DNA of 64,000 nucleotides from Bacteroidota bacterium (GCA_013816615.1 JACDED010000005.1:1-64000); one strand, 5' to 3'; positions 26,708 to 36,710 are shown, counted from the first letter of the stretch. A program made the numbers and translations. The notes: generated by a model from the letters alone, not told the origin.

Positions 26708-29700
26708 ATGATCCTGAATAAAAGGCTGGAGGGGATTTTTAATTCAAAAATACAGGCATTAAACCTTAACCAAAACCATTGGATACAGGGTTTGAACGGA
26801 TCCGCTTTGTCCTTTTTTATCCAATCGCTTTACAATTCTCAAAAAAGAAATTGCATTGTTGTAGCTTCCGATAAAGAAAAGGCCGCCTATTTATTAAACG
26901 ATCTGGAGACATTATTGCCAAACGATAAGGTCTTGTTTTTTCCTGAATCGTATCGCCAACCTTATCAATTAGAGAAAACAACCAATGCCAATATCCAGGA
27001 AAGGGCTGAGGTATTAAATCTTTTATCTAAAGATAGTTTTACGGGTATTGTAATTACTTATCCGCAGGCTTTGGCAGAAAAAGTAACTCTAAAACAAAAG
27101 CTTCATCAAAACACTTTACAAATTAAAAAAGGAGAAAAATTATCTATCGATTTTATTTCTGAATTTTTATTGTCGTACGATTTTGAAAATGTTGATTTTG
27201 TTTATGAACCCGGCCAGTTTAGTATTCGTGGTGGTATTATCGATATTTTTTCTTTTGCCAATGAGTTTCCTTACCGTGTTGAATTGTTTGGAAACGAAGT
27301 TGAAGCTATAAAAACATTTGAGCCAAGCGACCAATTATCAACTGCAAAATTTGATTTTGTTACTATTATTCCAAATATAAATTCTACCATTTTTACAGAA
27401 GAAAAAGTAGTGCTGTTAAATTATTTTCACAACACAAATTCTTTTTTATTTATGGAAGATACGTCTTATGCCTTAGACGTTTTAGACAAAAAATTTGAAA
27501 CGGCAACAAAAGCATTCGATCAGTATAGTGGTGAAATAAAACAAATAGCTCCTGAAAAACTTTACGCAATATCTGATGAATTAAAAGAACACTTTAAAAA
27601 TTTTACCTGTTTTGAATTTGGCCTGCGCGGCATTCTTTCATCCTCAACTATCCAGTTCAATCAAAAACCACAGCCTTCTTTTAATAAGAATTTTGATCTG
27701 CTTATTGCCAATTTAAAAGAAAATAAAGCAAAAGGTTACGAGAATTTTTTCTTAACGGATAATGTAAAACAAGCCGATCGTTTAATAAGTATTTTTAACG
27801 ATCTGCTTGCAAAAGAACACCGCACCTATGATACAGTAATTGATTATTTGCAATTAGATATTCACGAAGGTTTTATTGATGATGATCTTAAATTAGCTGT
27901 TTATACCGATCACCAGATCTTTGAACGTTATCACCGTTTTAAATTAAAAGAATTAAAACACAAAAGTGCCGAAGCTTTCACCATAAAAGAATTGCTCACT
28001 TTAAATCCCGGCGATTATGTTACACATATCGATCATGGTGTTGGCCGCTTTGCAGGTTTACAAAAATTAAACATCAACGGTAAAGAGCAGGAAAGTGTAA
28101 AATTATTATTTCGCGATAATGATGCCCTGTATGTTAGCATTCACAGCTTACACCGCATTAGTAAATTTAGCGGTAAAGAAGGTCATGTGCCCCGCATTGA
28201 TAAATTAGGAAGTACGAACTGGGCCACTCTAAAATTAAAAACAAAACGCAATGTAAAAGAACTAGCGTATGATCTTATAAAATTATACGCTGAAAGAAAA
28301 GCAAAACCCGGTCATGCTTTTCCAAAAGATAATTATTTGCAACATGAATTAGAAGCATCTTTTATTTATGAAGATACACCCGATCAGATAAAAGTTACCA
28401 AAGATGTAAAACGTGACCTGGAAAAACCACACCCAATGGATAGATTGGTTTGTGGAGATGTTGGCTTTGGTAAAACAGAAATTGCCATTCGCGCAGCTTT
28501 TAAAGCTGTGTGTGATAGTAAACAAGTAGCAATCTTAGTACCAACAACTATTTTAGCCTACCAGCATTTTAAAACATTTAAAGATCGTTTACAGGATCTG
28601 CCATGTAATGTGGATTACATTAACCGTTTTCGCTCTGCAAAACAAGTTAAAGAAACCTTGCAACGCCTGGCAGAAGGAAAAGTAGATATTATTATCGGCA
28701 CACATAAATTGGTTGGAAAAGATGTGAAATTCAAAGATCTTGGTTTATTAATTATTGATGAAGAACAAAAATTTGGCGTAGGTGTAAAAGATAAATTAAA
28801 AACCTTTAAAAGCAATGTAGATACACTTACATTAACCGCAACGCCAATTCCACGTACTTTACAATTTAGTTTAATGGGTGCGCGCGATCTTTCTGTTATC
28901 TCTACTCCCCCACCCAACCGCTATCCTGTTCAAACAGAATTACACACCTTTGATGAAGAGTTGATTCGTGATGCTGTAGCGCATGAATTAAACCGCGGCG
29001 GACAAGTCTTTTTTGTGCACAATAAAGTGCAGAATATCACTGATATTGCCGGCATTATTCAACGCCTTGTACCTGATGCAAGAATTGCAATTGGACATGG
29101 GCAGATGGATGGCGACAAGCTGGAAGACGTTATGCTTGGTTTTATGGAAGGTGATTATGATGTTTTGGTTGCCACAACAATTATTGAAAGTGGCCTGGAT
29201 ATCAGTAATGCAAATACAATCATCATTAACGATGCGCAAAATTTTGGCCTGAGCGACTTACATCAAATGCGTGGCCGTGTTGGGCGAAGCAACAAAAAAG
29301 CTTTTTGCTATTTATTAGCGCCTTCGCACATTATGCTTACCAGCGAAGCCCGCAAACGCTTAAAAGCTATTGTGGATTTTAGTGATCTTGGCAGTGGCTT
29401 TCAAATTGCTATGCGCGATCTGGATATTAGAGGTGCCGGAAATTTATTGGGCGGCGAACAAAGCGGTTTTATAAATGATATGGGTTTTGATACCTATATG
29501 AAAATATTAAACGAAGCTATTGAAGAGTTAAAAGAAGAAAAATGGTATAAAGAAGTTATTGGCGAAGAAGAAACGGACAAGTCTGTTTTCTCACGCCAGT
29601 TTGTAAAAGAAACGGTTGTAGAGACCGATCTGCCATTATTAATTCCCGATACCTATGTTACAAGCTTAACGGAGCGCTTATTGTTGTATAGAGAATTGGA

Positions 29701-30094
29701 TAACATTACCAAAGAGGAAGACCTTACTTTATTTGAGAATAATTTAAAAGACAGGTTTGGCCCTGTGCCTGCGGAAGCAATTGAGTTGGTAAATGTAGTG
29801 CGCATGCGTTGGAAAGCCATGAAGCTTGGATTTGAAAAACTAACTTTAAAGAACAAAAAACTATTGGCTTATTTTTTAAATAAACAAGAGAGCGATTATT
29901 TTTCAAGCCCGATGTTCCAGGCAGCTTTGCTATTTGCGCAAAAATATCCCAACCTTTGTACCTTAAAAGAACAAAATAAAAAATTATATTTAACTGTTGA
30001 AGATGTTGATTCGGTAAAACGATCAGCAGAAGTATTAACCCAGATAGAAGATCTTATTGAGTTTCCGCAGGTGGTACCCGGGGAAACAGATTAA
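26708..30094 (+). CDS. mfd: Transcription-repair coupling factor
   Basis: GDYVTHIDHGVGRFAGL, GDVGFGKTEIAIRAAFKA, LTLTATPIPRTLQFSLMGARDLSVI, DLHQMRGRVGRS; start revised from 26657 to MILNKRLEGIFNS. Confidence 0.96.
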   Translation: MILNKRLEGIFNSKIQALNLNQNHWIQGLNGSALSFFIQSLYNSQKRNCIVVASDKEKAAYLLNDLETLLPNDKVLFFPESYRQPYQLEKTTNANIQERAEVLNLLSKDSFTGIVITYPQALAEKVTLKQKLHQNTLQIKKGEKLSIDFISEFLLSYDFENVDFVYEPGQFSIRGGIIDIFSFANEFPYRVELFGNEVEAIKTFEPSDQLSTAKFDFVTIIPNINSTIFTEEKVVLLNYFHNTNSFLFMEDTSYALDVLDKKFETATKAFDQYSGEIKQIAPEKLYAISDELKEHFKNFTCFEFGLRGILSSSTIQFNQKPQPSFNKNFDLLIANLKENKAKGYENFFLTDNVKQADRLISIFNDLLAKEHRTYDTVIDYLQLDIHEGFIDDDLKLAVYTDHQIFERYHRFKLKELKHKSAEAFTIKELLTLNPGDYVTHIDHGVGRFAGLQKLNINGKEQESVKLLFRDNDALYVSIHSLHRISKFSGKEGHVPRIDKLGSTNWATLKLKTKRNVKELAYDLIKLYAERKAKPGHAFPKDNYLQHELEASFIYEDTPDQIKVTKDVKRDLEKPHPMDRLVCGDVGFGKTEIAIRAAFKAVCDSKQVAILVPTTILAYQHFKTFKDRLQDLPCNVDYINRFRSAKQVKETLQRLAEGKVDIIIGTHKLVGKDVKFKDLGLLIIDEEQKFGVGVKDKLKTFKSNVDTLTLTATPIPRTLQFSLMGARDLSVISTPPPNRYPVQTELHTFDEELIRDAVAHELNRGGQVFFVHNKVQNITDIAGIIQRLVPDARIAIGHGQMDGDKLEDVMLGFMEGDYDVLVATTIIESGLDISNANTIIINDAQNFGLSDLHQMRGRVGRSNKKAFCYLLAPSHIMLTSEARKRLKAIVDFSDLGSGFQIAMRDLDIRGAGNLLGGEQSGFINDMGFDTYMKILNEAIEELKEEKWYKEVIGEEETDKSVFSRQFVKETVVETDLPLLIPDTYVTSLTERLLLYRELDNITKEEDLTLFENNLKDRFGPVPAEAIELVNVVRMRWKAMKLGFEKLTLKNKKLLAYFLNKQESDYFSSPMFQAALLFAQKYPNLCTLKEQNKKLYLTVEDVDSVKRSAEVLTQIEDLIEFPQVVPGETD

Positions 30095-32085
30095 TGATAA
30101 TTAACCAGAATTTTTTTAGAAACGGTTTGCGTGCCAAAATCAGCAACCACTATATACACGCCTTCTGCATAGTTAAAAGTGTTTATATGGTAACTAGGGC
30201 TTTGGTCTAATTTTATCTCTTCGATAAACTGACCCAACACATTGTATATCCGAACTTTATTTGGTTGCCTGTTAAAGTGCACGTCCATTCCATAATTCAT
30301 GGCTACGGTAAAATCATAATAAGAATTGGCAAGGCATTTACCGATAATGATAGATGAGTAACTCACAGTATTATCAAAGCCAATCCGTTTTAGTCTGTAA
30401 TAAACCAACGGCCAACTATTAAAAGAATTATCTTTTATAGAATAATTATTGTACCCAGGCAAATTTATAGCGGTTATTGACGTAAGGTCTATCCACGAAA
30501 TAGCATCCTGTGATTTTTGTACGCCAAAACTGCTCATATTCTTTTCATCAACCGTTTGCCAGGCAATTTCAGTGTAATTTAAAAAACAAGTAGTTTTAAA
30601 TTCTATTAATTTGACTGGTAAAGGAATAATCACATTGGTTTGTACCGTACCATTTGCTGTAGGGGTTACGGCACAATAAAGCAGGTTACTTACACATATG
30701 AGCGTGTTTGTGGAAGGTGGTACTCCGCCGCATACGGCGGAAGAACTGCATATTACCGAACCTGCGGTTCCGCTAAGAACGTTTGTAGTTAAATTGGTAG
30801 GTGTGGCCGTTAACCCGTTAATCCATATAAGTCCGCCGCCGCCGCCACCGCCTGGACCACGGCAATTTACAATGTTGGTTGTGGCATTACCGCCGTTACC
30901 ACCCGAAGCTGAAATGGTTATAGCGTTATTAAAATTATTTGTTTGAATTAGAATTGAACCCCCCGCCCCGCCGCCGCCGGCGCCTTCATTACCTGTAGTA
31001 TTAGCGGCGCTGCTTCCATTTGCCCGTATTGCATCTGTAAAACCACTATTATTAATAACAGTATTAGTTACAACAATAACTATTCCGCCACCGTTTCCGC
31101 CGCCACTTCCACCTGCAGCATTCTGCTGACCACCACCACCACCACCGCCCATAAAAATCTTATTATTCGAACTTCCAGAAGTAAGAGCTCTGCCGCCCAT
31201 GCCCCCTACCATTACATCAGACGTGGATGTTGTGACGGCTGAACAGGTGTTTGTTTGAATAGTTCCGGGAGCAGGCGTATTGCAACTGGCACCTGTATTA
31301 TTTCTTCTATATCCACAATCGCTGATCTGGCGACCGCCGTTGCCGCCAGCAGAAACATTGCCGCCACCACCGCCGCCGCCGTTGTGCTCTCCTGCCCCAC
31401 CACCGCCATTTACAAGCGGGCCACGGCCATAATCATTACCGCTGTCTTCACCAATACCCTCGCCTTTTTGCGCATAAATTCCCTGATAACAAACCGTAGT
31501 AATATTGGTACTTCTAAAATCGCTCCAGTTACACCAGGCAGAACCATCGGAAATACCACTTACGGCCCCTCCCTTAAACCCAAAGCCTGTGGCGTCTATC
31601 CTAAAGCCTGCATTTATAGTTAAAGATCCTAAAATTTCAAGTACTACCACGCCGCCAACAGTGCCGTTCCAAGCCGCGGGTGTAACGTTACCCGTAACTG
31701 TGGCGTTACTCGTAACTGTTCTTACGCTTACAATTTGTACACGGTTAGCGCCGCCTGTAGTAAACACAACTGATGTGGCAGACGTAGTAACAATGGTGCT
31801 TGCAGTAGGTTTTGACAAAATAGTAAGAAAGGCGAAATTACCTGCATTATTAATTGCAGAGGGTGTGCCGTAATTGCTGGTGTTTGTAATATCAATGGTT
31901 GCACCTTTCATTTGGATGAGAAGGATCTTGCCTCCCACGCTAAAAGATGCGCTGCTACCAACTGTAAGCGTAGTGCCGGAAATGGAGGTAACATCGGAAT
32001 ACACATTTACCGCCCCCGTAAGCTGGGCGAAGGATAACTTAACAAAAAATAAACATAAAACGATTATATAATTTATAATCTTCAT
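30091..32085 (-). CDS. Glycine-rich T9SS-secreted protein
   Basis: Signal peptide; GGGGAGEHNGGGGGGGNVSAGGNGG-type tracts; C-terminal YNVLGQFIEEI...GVYIVVADFGTQTVSKKILV. Confidence 0.8.
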   Translation of the reverse strand: MKIINYIIVLCLFFVKLSFAQLTGAVNVYSDVTSISGTTLTVGSSASFSVGGKILLIQMKGATIDITNTSNYGTPSAINNAGNFAFLTILSKPTASTIVTTSATSVVFTTGGANRVQIVSVRTVTSNATVTGNVTPAAWNGTVGGVVVLEILGSLTINAGFRIDATGFGFKGGAVSGISDGSAWCNWSDFRSTNITTVCYQGIYAQKGEGIGEDSGNDYGRGPLVNGGGGAGEHNGGGGGGGNVSAGGNGGRQISDCGYRRNNTGASCNTPAPGTIQTNTCSAVTTSTSDVMVGGMGGRALTSGSSNNKIFMGGGGGGGQQNAAGGSGGGNGGGIVIVVTNTVINNSGFTDAIRANGSSAANTTGNEGAGGGGAGGSILIQTNNFNNAITISASGGNGGNATTNIVNCRGPGGGGGGGLIWINGLTATPTNLTTNVLSGTAGSVICSSSAVCGGVPPSTNTLICVSNLLYCAVTPTANGTVQTNVIIPLPVKLIEFKTTCFLNYTEIAWQTVDEKNMSSFGVQKSQDAISWIDLTSITAINLPGYNNYSIKDNSFNSWPLVYYRLKRIGFDNTVSYSSIIIGKCLANSYYDFTVAMNYGMDVHFNRQPNKVRIYNVLGQFIEEIKLDQSPSYHINTFNYAEGVYIVVADFGTQTVSKKILVNYH

Positions 32086-32157
32086 TTATAAACAAACACC
32101 ATATACGAATATAATCAAATTCTCGTTAATTTGTTCATAGTTATGGGGTTTATGTCG

Positions 32158-32165
32158 TAATTTTG
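32158..32165 (+). promoter_or_regulatory. Putative -7 box TAATTTTG
   Basis: TAnnTTTG match upstream of the histidine kinase gene. Confidence 0.4.
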
Positions 32166-32184
32166 TCTTAACTCAGCTAAAAAC

Positions 32185-33153
32185 ATAAAATCGCGCTCTA
32201 TATTCATTCTGTTAGTTTTATTCGGATACATTCTGTTGCAGTTTTTATGGTGGGAGGTCTTATTGGTGCGTCAAACCGACCAGATCATTGAGCTGAAACA
32301 AAAAATAGCAGAACTTACTGCTATGAGCGAACCAAAATTAGTTCAGGAAATAGAATTTCTTCATCATAAAAAGAAAATTCAGGTAACCATGATCGTTGGC
32401 GAAGGCACCGTTTTTTTATTATTGCTTTTAATAGGTATTTATAAAATAAAACAAGCACAGGATAAAGAAACGGCTTTAAATAATCAGCAAAAGAATTTTT
32501 TCTTAAGCATTACACACGAATTAAAAACACCAATTGCTGCCACAAAATTACAATTGCAAACATTACAAAAACAAAAGCTGACTGAAGAAATGCAACAAAG
32601 CTTAATTACAAACGCCTTAATAGAAACAGAACGCTTAAACGCATTAATTGACAATGTACTTTTAGCAAGTCGTTTAGATGCAGGTGAATTTGCTTTTAAA
32701 ACCGCTAAACAAAATTTAAGTGAATTAATAACAGGTATTTTAAACCGTTATTACAAAAAAGAAATTATTGCCGGAGAAATTAAATTAAAAATAGACGAAA
32801 ATATTTTTGGAGAGGTAGATGAAAATGCTTTTCCATCCATAATAACTAATTTAGTTGATAATGCTTTAAAATATTCTCCAAACCAAAAAGATATTTTTAT
32901 TGAATTACTAAGCGAAAAAGACGCATGCGTATTAGCAATTAAAGATAAGGGCTGTGGTATTTCAAACGATCATAAGGAAAAAATATTCAATAAATTTTTC
33001 AGGGCTGGTAATGAAGAAACAAGAAATACAAAAGGAACCGGCCTTGGCTTGTACATTGTAAGTTATATTGCAAATAAACATAATGCCGAATTAACCGTAA
33101 AAGACAATTCACCAAAAGGAAGCATTTTTGAGATCCGTTTTAATGAAGCATAA
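32185..33153 (+). CDS. Two-TM sensor histidine kinase (HisKA/HATPase)
   Basis: FFLSITHELKTPIAATK H-box, NLVDNALKYSPN, GTGLGLYIVSYI. N-terminus extended (IKSRSIFILLVLFGYILLQFLWWEV), apparent ATA start; the ORF-track TTG at 32236 cuts through TM1. Confidence 0.85.
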   Translation: MKSRSIFILLVLFGYILLQFLWWEVLLVRQTDQIIELKQKIAELTAMSEPKLVQEIEFLHHKKKIQVTMIVGEGTVFLLLLLIGIYKIKQAQDKETALNNQQKNFFLSITHELKTPIAATKLQLQTLQKQKLTEEMQQSLITNALIETERLNALIDNVLLASRLDAGEFAFKTAKQNLSELITGILNRYYKKEIIAGEIKLKIDENIFGEVDENAFPSIITNLVDNALKYSPNQKDIFIELLSEKDACVLAIKDKGCGISNDHKEKIFNKFFRAGNEETRNTKGTGLGLYIVSYIANKHNAELTVKDNSPKGSIFEIRFNEA

Positions 33154-34300
33154 TTTGTTGAAATACTTTTCTTTTGCAATTATTATAATTTGCATTTCGT
33201 GTTTAGGTCCAACCGAAAAAACATTAAACCCTTTTTCAGATCTTAAAAAAGACACAAGCATTAAATACGCCAAACGCTTTTGCATTTCTCGTAATAAAGA
33301 TCTTACACTTATTTATCTTTTCGGTAATAAAGAAAATTTTGATACTACGGCTACTTATTTAATTTGTAACGACACTACATTAATTAAAACTTTGCCTCAA
33401 AATATTACATTTATAAAAAGTCCTTGTAAAAAAATTGCCGCACTAAGCAGTATCTATGCAACCATGTTTTATGAAATGGGTCTTTTAAATAATATTGTTG
33501 CTATTGATAATGTGGATTATATGAACAATAAAGCTATTATTGACAGATGTGCTTCTAAACAGATACAGCAATTATCAAAAGGGATTGAGCCTGACCTTGA
33601 ACAAACTATTGCATTAAATCCCGATATTATTTTCACCTTCGGCATGGGTGATCCTAAAAAAGATATCAATCCAAAATTATCACAAACCAAAATTCCGGTA
33701 GTAATAAGCCTTGATCATAAAGAAGAAACGCCGTTAGCGCGGGCTGAATGGATAAAATTCTTTGCCGCTTTTGTGAACAAAGAAAATTTAGCTGATTCAA
33801 TTTTTAAAATTGTAGAAAAAAATTATATACGCTTAAAAGCTATTGCAGAAAAAGCAGAAACAACACCTACTGTTTTTAATGATATGAAATACAGCGACGT
33901 TTGGTATATGCCCGGCGGAAAAAGTTATATGGCACAGTTATTAAATGATGCGCATACAGATTATTTATGGAAAGAAGATGATAAATTTGGAAGTATTCCA
34001 TTAAGCTTTGAGCAGGTTTATGTAAAAGCAAAAGATGCACAATTCTGGATAAATGTTTCTACACTAAAAACAAAAAAAGATCTTTTAAGCTTTGATACAC
34101 GTTATAATGAATTTGCCGCTTTTAAAAATGATAAGGTTTTTAATAATACAAAATATACCAATAGCCATGGTTATAGTACTTATTGGGAGACAGGTATGAT
34201 CTATCCGGATAAAATATTGAGTGATCTTCTTTTGATATTTCACCCTGAATTAAAAGAACAAATTAAAAACGAGTTGTATTATTACGAGCAATTAAAATAA
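33143..34300 (+). CDS. ABC transporter substrate-binding lipoprotein (BtuF/FepB-like)
   Basis: Lipobox FAIIIICISC; CKKIAALSSIYATMFYEMGLLNNIVAIDN; NPDIIFTFG; start at ATG 33143. Confidence 0.85.
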   Translation: MKHNLLKYFSFAIIIICISCLGPTEKTLNPFSDLKKDTSIKYAKRFCISRNKDLTLIYLFGNKENFDTTATYLICNDTTLIKTLPQNITFIKSPCKKIAALSSIYATMFYEMGLLNNIVAIDNVDYMNNKAIIDRCASKQIQQLSKGIEPDLEQTIALNPDIIFTFGMGDPKKDINPKLSQTKIPVVISLDHKEETPLARAEWIKFFAAFVNKENLADSIFKIVEKNYIRLKAIAEKAETTPTVFNDMKYSDVWYMPGGKSYMAQLLNDAHTDYLWKEDDKFGSIPLSFEQVYVKAKDAQFWINVSTLKTKKDLLSFDTRYNEFAAFKNDKVFNNTKYTNSHGYSTYWETGMIYPDKILSDLLLIFHPELKEQIKNELYYYEQLK

Positions 34301-34303
34301 ATT

Positions 34304-35290
34304 TTGGAAAGAAACACGAACATAAAATTTTTAGTTTTAATTTGCCTGCTCGTCGTTTCCTGCATTTTAAGCCTATTGTATGGTGGCAGCGAGCATATAG
34401 ATCTTGGCGAACTCTCTTCAAATAATTTTATTTTCTGGCACATTCGTTTTCCAAAAACACTTACAGCAATAATTGCAGGTTGCACACTTGCTGTTGCAGG
34501 TTTAATTTTACAGATCATTTTCAGAAATCCATTAGCTGGCCCCTATGTATTAGGCATAAGCTCCGGCGCTTCGTTAATGGTTGCCATGAGTATTTTGGCA
34601 GGCGGCTCTTTACATTTAATGTCAGAGTTTTTTATTGGCAAAACATTTATTGTACTTTCTGCTATTAGCGGTAGTTTTTTAATAACCTTATTGATATTAG
34701 GTATTTCTAAAAAAGTAAACAGCAATGTTGTTTTGCTTTTAATTGGCTTGATGCTCTCTCAAATTTGCGGTGCCATTCAAACAGCTTTAGAATATTTTTC
34801 GGACGCTAACAGCTTAAAAAGTTTTGTTACCTGGGGCATGGGCTCTCTTGCCAACACTACAAATATTGATCTTGCAATTTATTTACCAATTGCACTAATT
34901 TGTTTATTAGCAGTATTGTTTTTTGTTAAACCATTAAACGCTTTATTGCTTGGCGAAAATTATTCGCAAAATATTGGCGTTAATTTTAAAACAAGCCGCT
35001 TTTATTTAATATTGATCTCATCTGTTTTAACCGGCTTAACTACTGCTTTTTGTGGTCCTATTGCGTTTATTGGCACTGCTGTTCCAATTCTTTCACGCAT
35101 GGTCTTTAAAAATTCAAAACAACACTTGCATGTAATTTCATGTTTATTATTAGGAAGTATTATTCTTTTATTATCTGATGCTTTTGCAAATTCGCTCATT
35201 AAAAATATTTCTTTACCAATAAATATGATCACCACATTTATTGGCGCGCCTTTGGTTATCTATCTGATGTTTAAAAACAAAAGCTGGTAA
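34304..35290 (+). CDS. FecCD-family ABC transporter permease
   Basis: RFPKTLTAIIAGCTLAVAGLILQIIFRNPLAGPYVLGISSGA; GPIAFIGTAVPILSR. Confidence 0.93.
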   Translation: MERNTNIKFLVLICLLVVSCILSLLYGGSEHIDLGELSSNNFIFWHIRFPKTLTAIIAGCTLAVAGLILQIIFRNPLAGPYVLGISSGASLMVAMSILAGGSLHLMSEFFIGKTFIVLSAISGSFLITLLILGISKKVNSNVVLLLIGLMLSQICGAIQTALEYFSDANSLKSFVTWGMGSLANTTNIDLAIYLPIALICLLAVLFFVKPLNALLLGENYSQNIGVNFKTSRFYLILISSVLTGLTTAFCGPIAFIGTAVPILSRMVFKNSKQHLHVISCLLLGSIILLLSDAFANSLIKNISLPINMITTFIGAPLVIYLMFKNKSW

Positions 35291-36033
35291 TGGAAAAACG
35301 GGAATGTATAATTTTAAAGAACGCTACACTGGGATACAAAAAAAACCAGGAAGATGTTATTATACTTAAAAATATAGATCTTAGTTTTTATGCCGGTGAT
35401 TTTATAGGCATTGTGGGTTTAAATGGAATTGGAAAATCTACTCTCCTTAAAAGTTTATGTGGTTTGTTACCGGTTTTAAATGGAGAAATACTGATCGATG
35501 AACGCAATGTAAACAGCCTTTTCTTAAAAGATCTCGCAAAAAAAATTGCAATAGTATTAACCGAAAAAATTGGCGGATTTAATTTAACGGCTTATGATGT
35601 TGTGGCAGCCGGGCAAATGCCATATACAAATTCATTTAATCGTTTAGAAAAAGAAAATCTTACTATTATAGAATCTGCCATTAAAATCTGCGGTATAGAA
35701 ACGCACCAGTATAAATTATTGAACGAATTAAGCGATGGCTTATTTCAAAAAACAATTATTGCTAAAGCTTTGGCGCAGCAAACACCAATTATGTTGCTGG
35801 ACGAGCCAAGTGCCTTTTTGGATTATGCTTCAAAACATGATCTTTTTTTATTACTAAAAAAATTAAGTGCCGAAGAAAACAAATGCATCCTTGTAAGCTC
35901 ACACGATCTTGATCTGCTTTTAAAATACTGCTCTAAGCTCCTTGTTATCTCCGACAATTCTATTGAATTAATTGATAATGCAAGCGCAAAAGCAAATAAA
36001 GCCTTTCTTGAAATTGGTGGCGGCTTTATATAA
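35290..36033 (+). CDS. ABC transporter ATP-binding protein (FecE/BtuD-like)
   Basis: Walker A GLNGIGKSTLL, LSDGLFQKTIIAKALAQ, IMLLDEPSAFLD; start overlaps the permease stop. Confidence 0.92.
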   Translation: MEKRECIILKNATLGYKKNQEDVIILKNIDLSFYAGDFIGIVGLNGIGKSTLLKSLCGLLPVLNGEILIDERNVNSLFLKDLAKKIAIVLTEKIGGFNLTAYDVVAAGQMPYTNSFNRLEKENLTIIESAIKICGIETHQYKLLNELSDGLFQKTIIAKALAQQTPIMLLDEPSAFLDYASKHDLFLLLKKLSAEENKCILVSSHDLDLLLKYCSKLLVISDNSIELIDNASAKANKAFLEIGGGFI

Positions 36034-36107
36034 GAGATAACCAGAACTATAAACCACATAGGCCAGAACTTTTTTGTTATTTCTGGTGCCGCAGCAAAGC
36101 GGAGGTA

Positions 36108-36140
36108 TATCGAGAAATGTTTCTAATATACTTCTCGATA
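36108..36140. repeat. Hairpin TATCGAGAA...TTCTCGATA, degenerate TGTCATTTCGAG-type repeat
   Basis: Perfect 9-bp arms; nearby TTGTTATTTC and TCGAAGTGAC remnants. Confidence 0.5.
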
Positions 36141-36274
36141 CACAAATTGAAAAGAACAGCATTTTTTTACTCGAAGTGACTTTGATACGTCTCTGTCTGG
36201 TTTAAAAATTAACTGACAAATTCATTACTTACAAACATTTTTTTAAAAATAGTGTTGTATATATTATTAAAGTA

Positions 36275-36282
36275 TATTTTTG
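36275..36282 (+). promoter_or_regulatory. Putative -7 box TATTTTTG
   Basis: TAnnTTTG match 8 nt before ATG 36291. Confidence 0.35.
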
Positions 36283-36290
36283 TCACCGCT

Positions 36291-36710
36291 ATGGCCCTAA
36301 CAGTTAAAAAATCAAAATTACCAAAAGCCGGAAAAGGCTTGTTTACGGATAAACCAATTAAAAAAGATGCAAAGATCATCGAATATAAAGGCGAGATCAT
36401 TGATTGGAAAGAATACGAAAAAAGAGTTCTTGAAAATAAAGACGGTTATTTGTTTTTCATAAACAAAAAACGTTGCATCGATGCATGGTCAACGCCACAG
36501 CATAAAGCCCGTTACGCAAACGATGCGGCCGGCTTAAGCCGTATTCCGGGAATAAAAAACAATGCCGATTACGAAATTTTTGGAGATAAGTGCTTTATTG
36601 TTGCTTCACGTGATATTAAGGCCGGAGAAGAGATCTATGTAAATTACACTAAAGAATACTGGGATTGTGTGCGCTATAACATCAAGCACGGCCTTAACGA
36701 AAAAAAATAA
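36291..36710 (+). CDS. SET domain-containing protein-lysine N-methyltransferase
   Basis: KSKLPKAGKGLFTDKPIKKDAKIIEYKGEIID ... RYANDAAG ... GDKCFIVASRDIKAGEEIYVNYTKEYW; start set to MALTVKKS. Confidence 0.9.
   Translation: MALTVKKSKLPKAGKGLFTDKPIKKDAKIIEYKGEIIDWKEYEKRVLENKDGYLFFINKKRCIDAWSTPQHKARYANDAAGLSRIPGIKNNADYEIFGDKCFIVASRDIKAGEEIYVNYTKEYWDCVRYNIKHGLNEKK

Noticed and set aside
28615-29252. Overlapping ORFs within mfd on both strands
   Set aside because: mfd helicase motifs span this region in the main frame.
31212-31873. Several ORFs in other frames of the Gly-rich gene
   Set aside because: GC-rich glycine codon tracts generate long shadow ORFs (Ala/Thr/Pro-rich); main frame has a signal peptide and T9SS tail.
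32086-32184. Possible cobalamin riboswitch ahead of the kinase-importer operon
   Set aside because: The gap is only about 100 bp, is shared with a divergent gene, and no B12-box-like sequence was seen.
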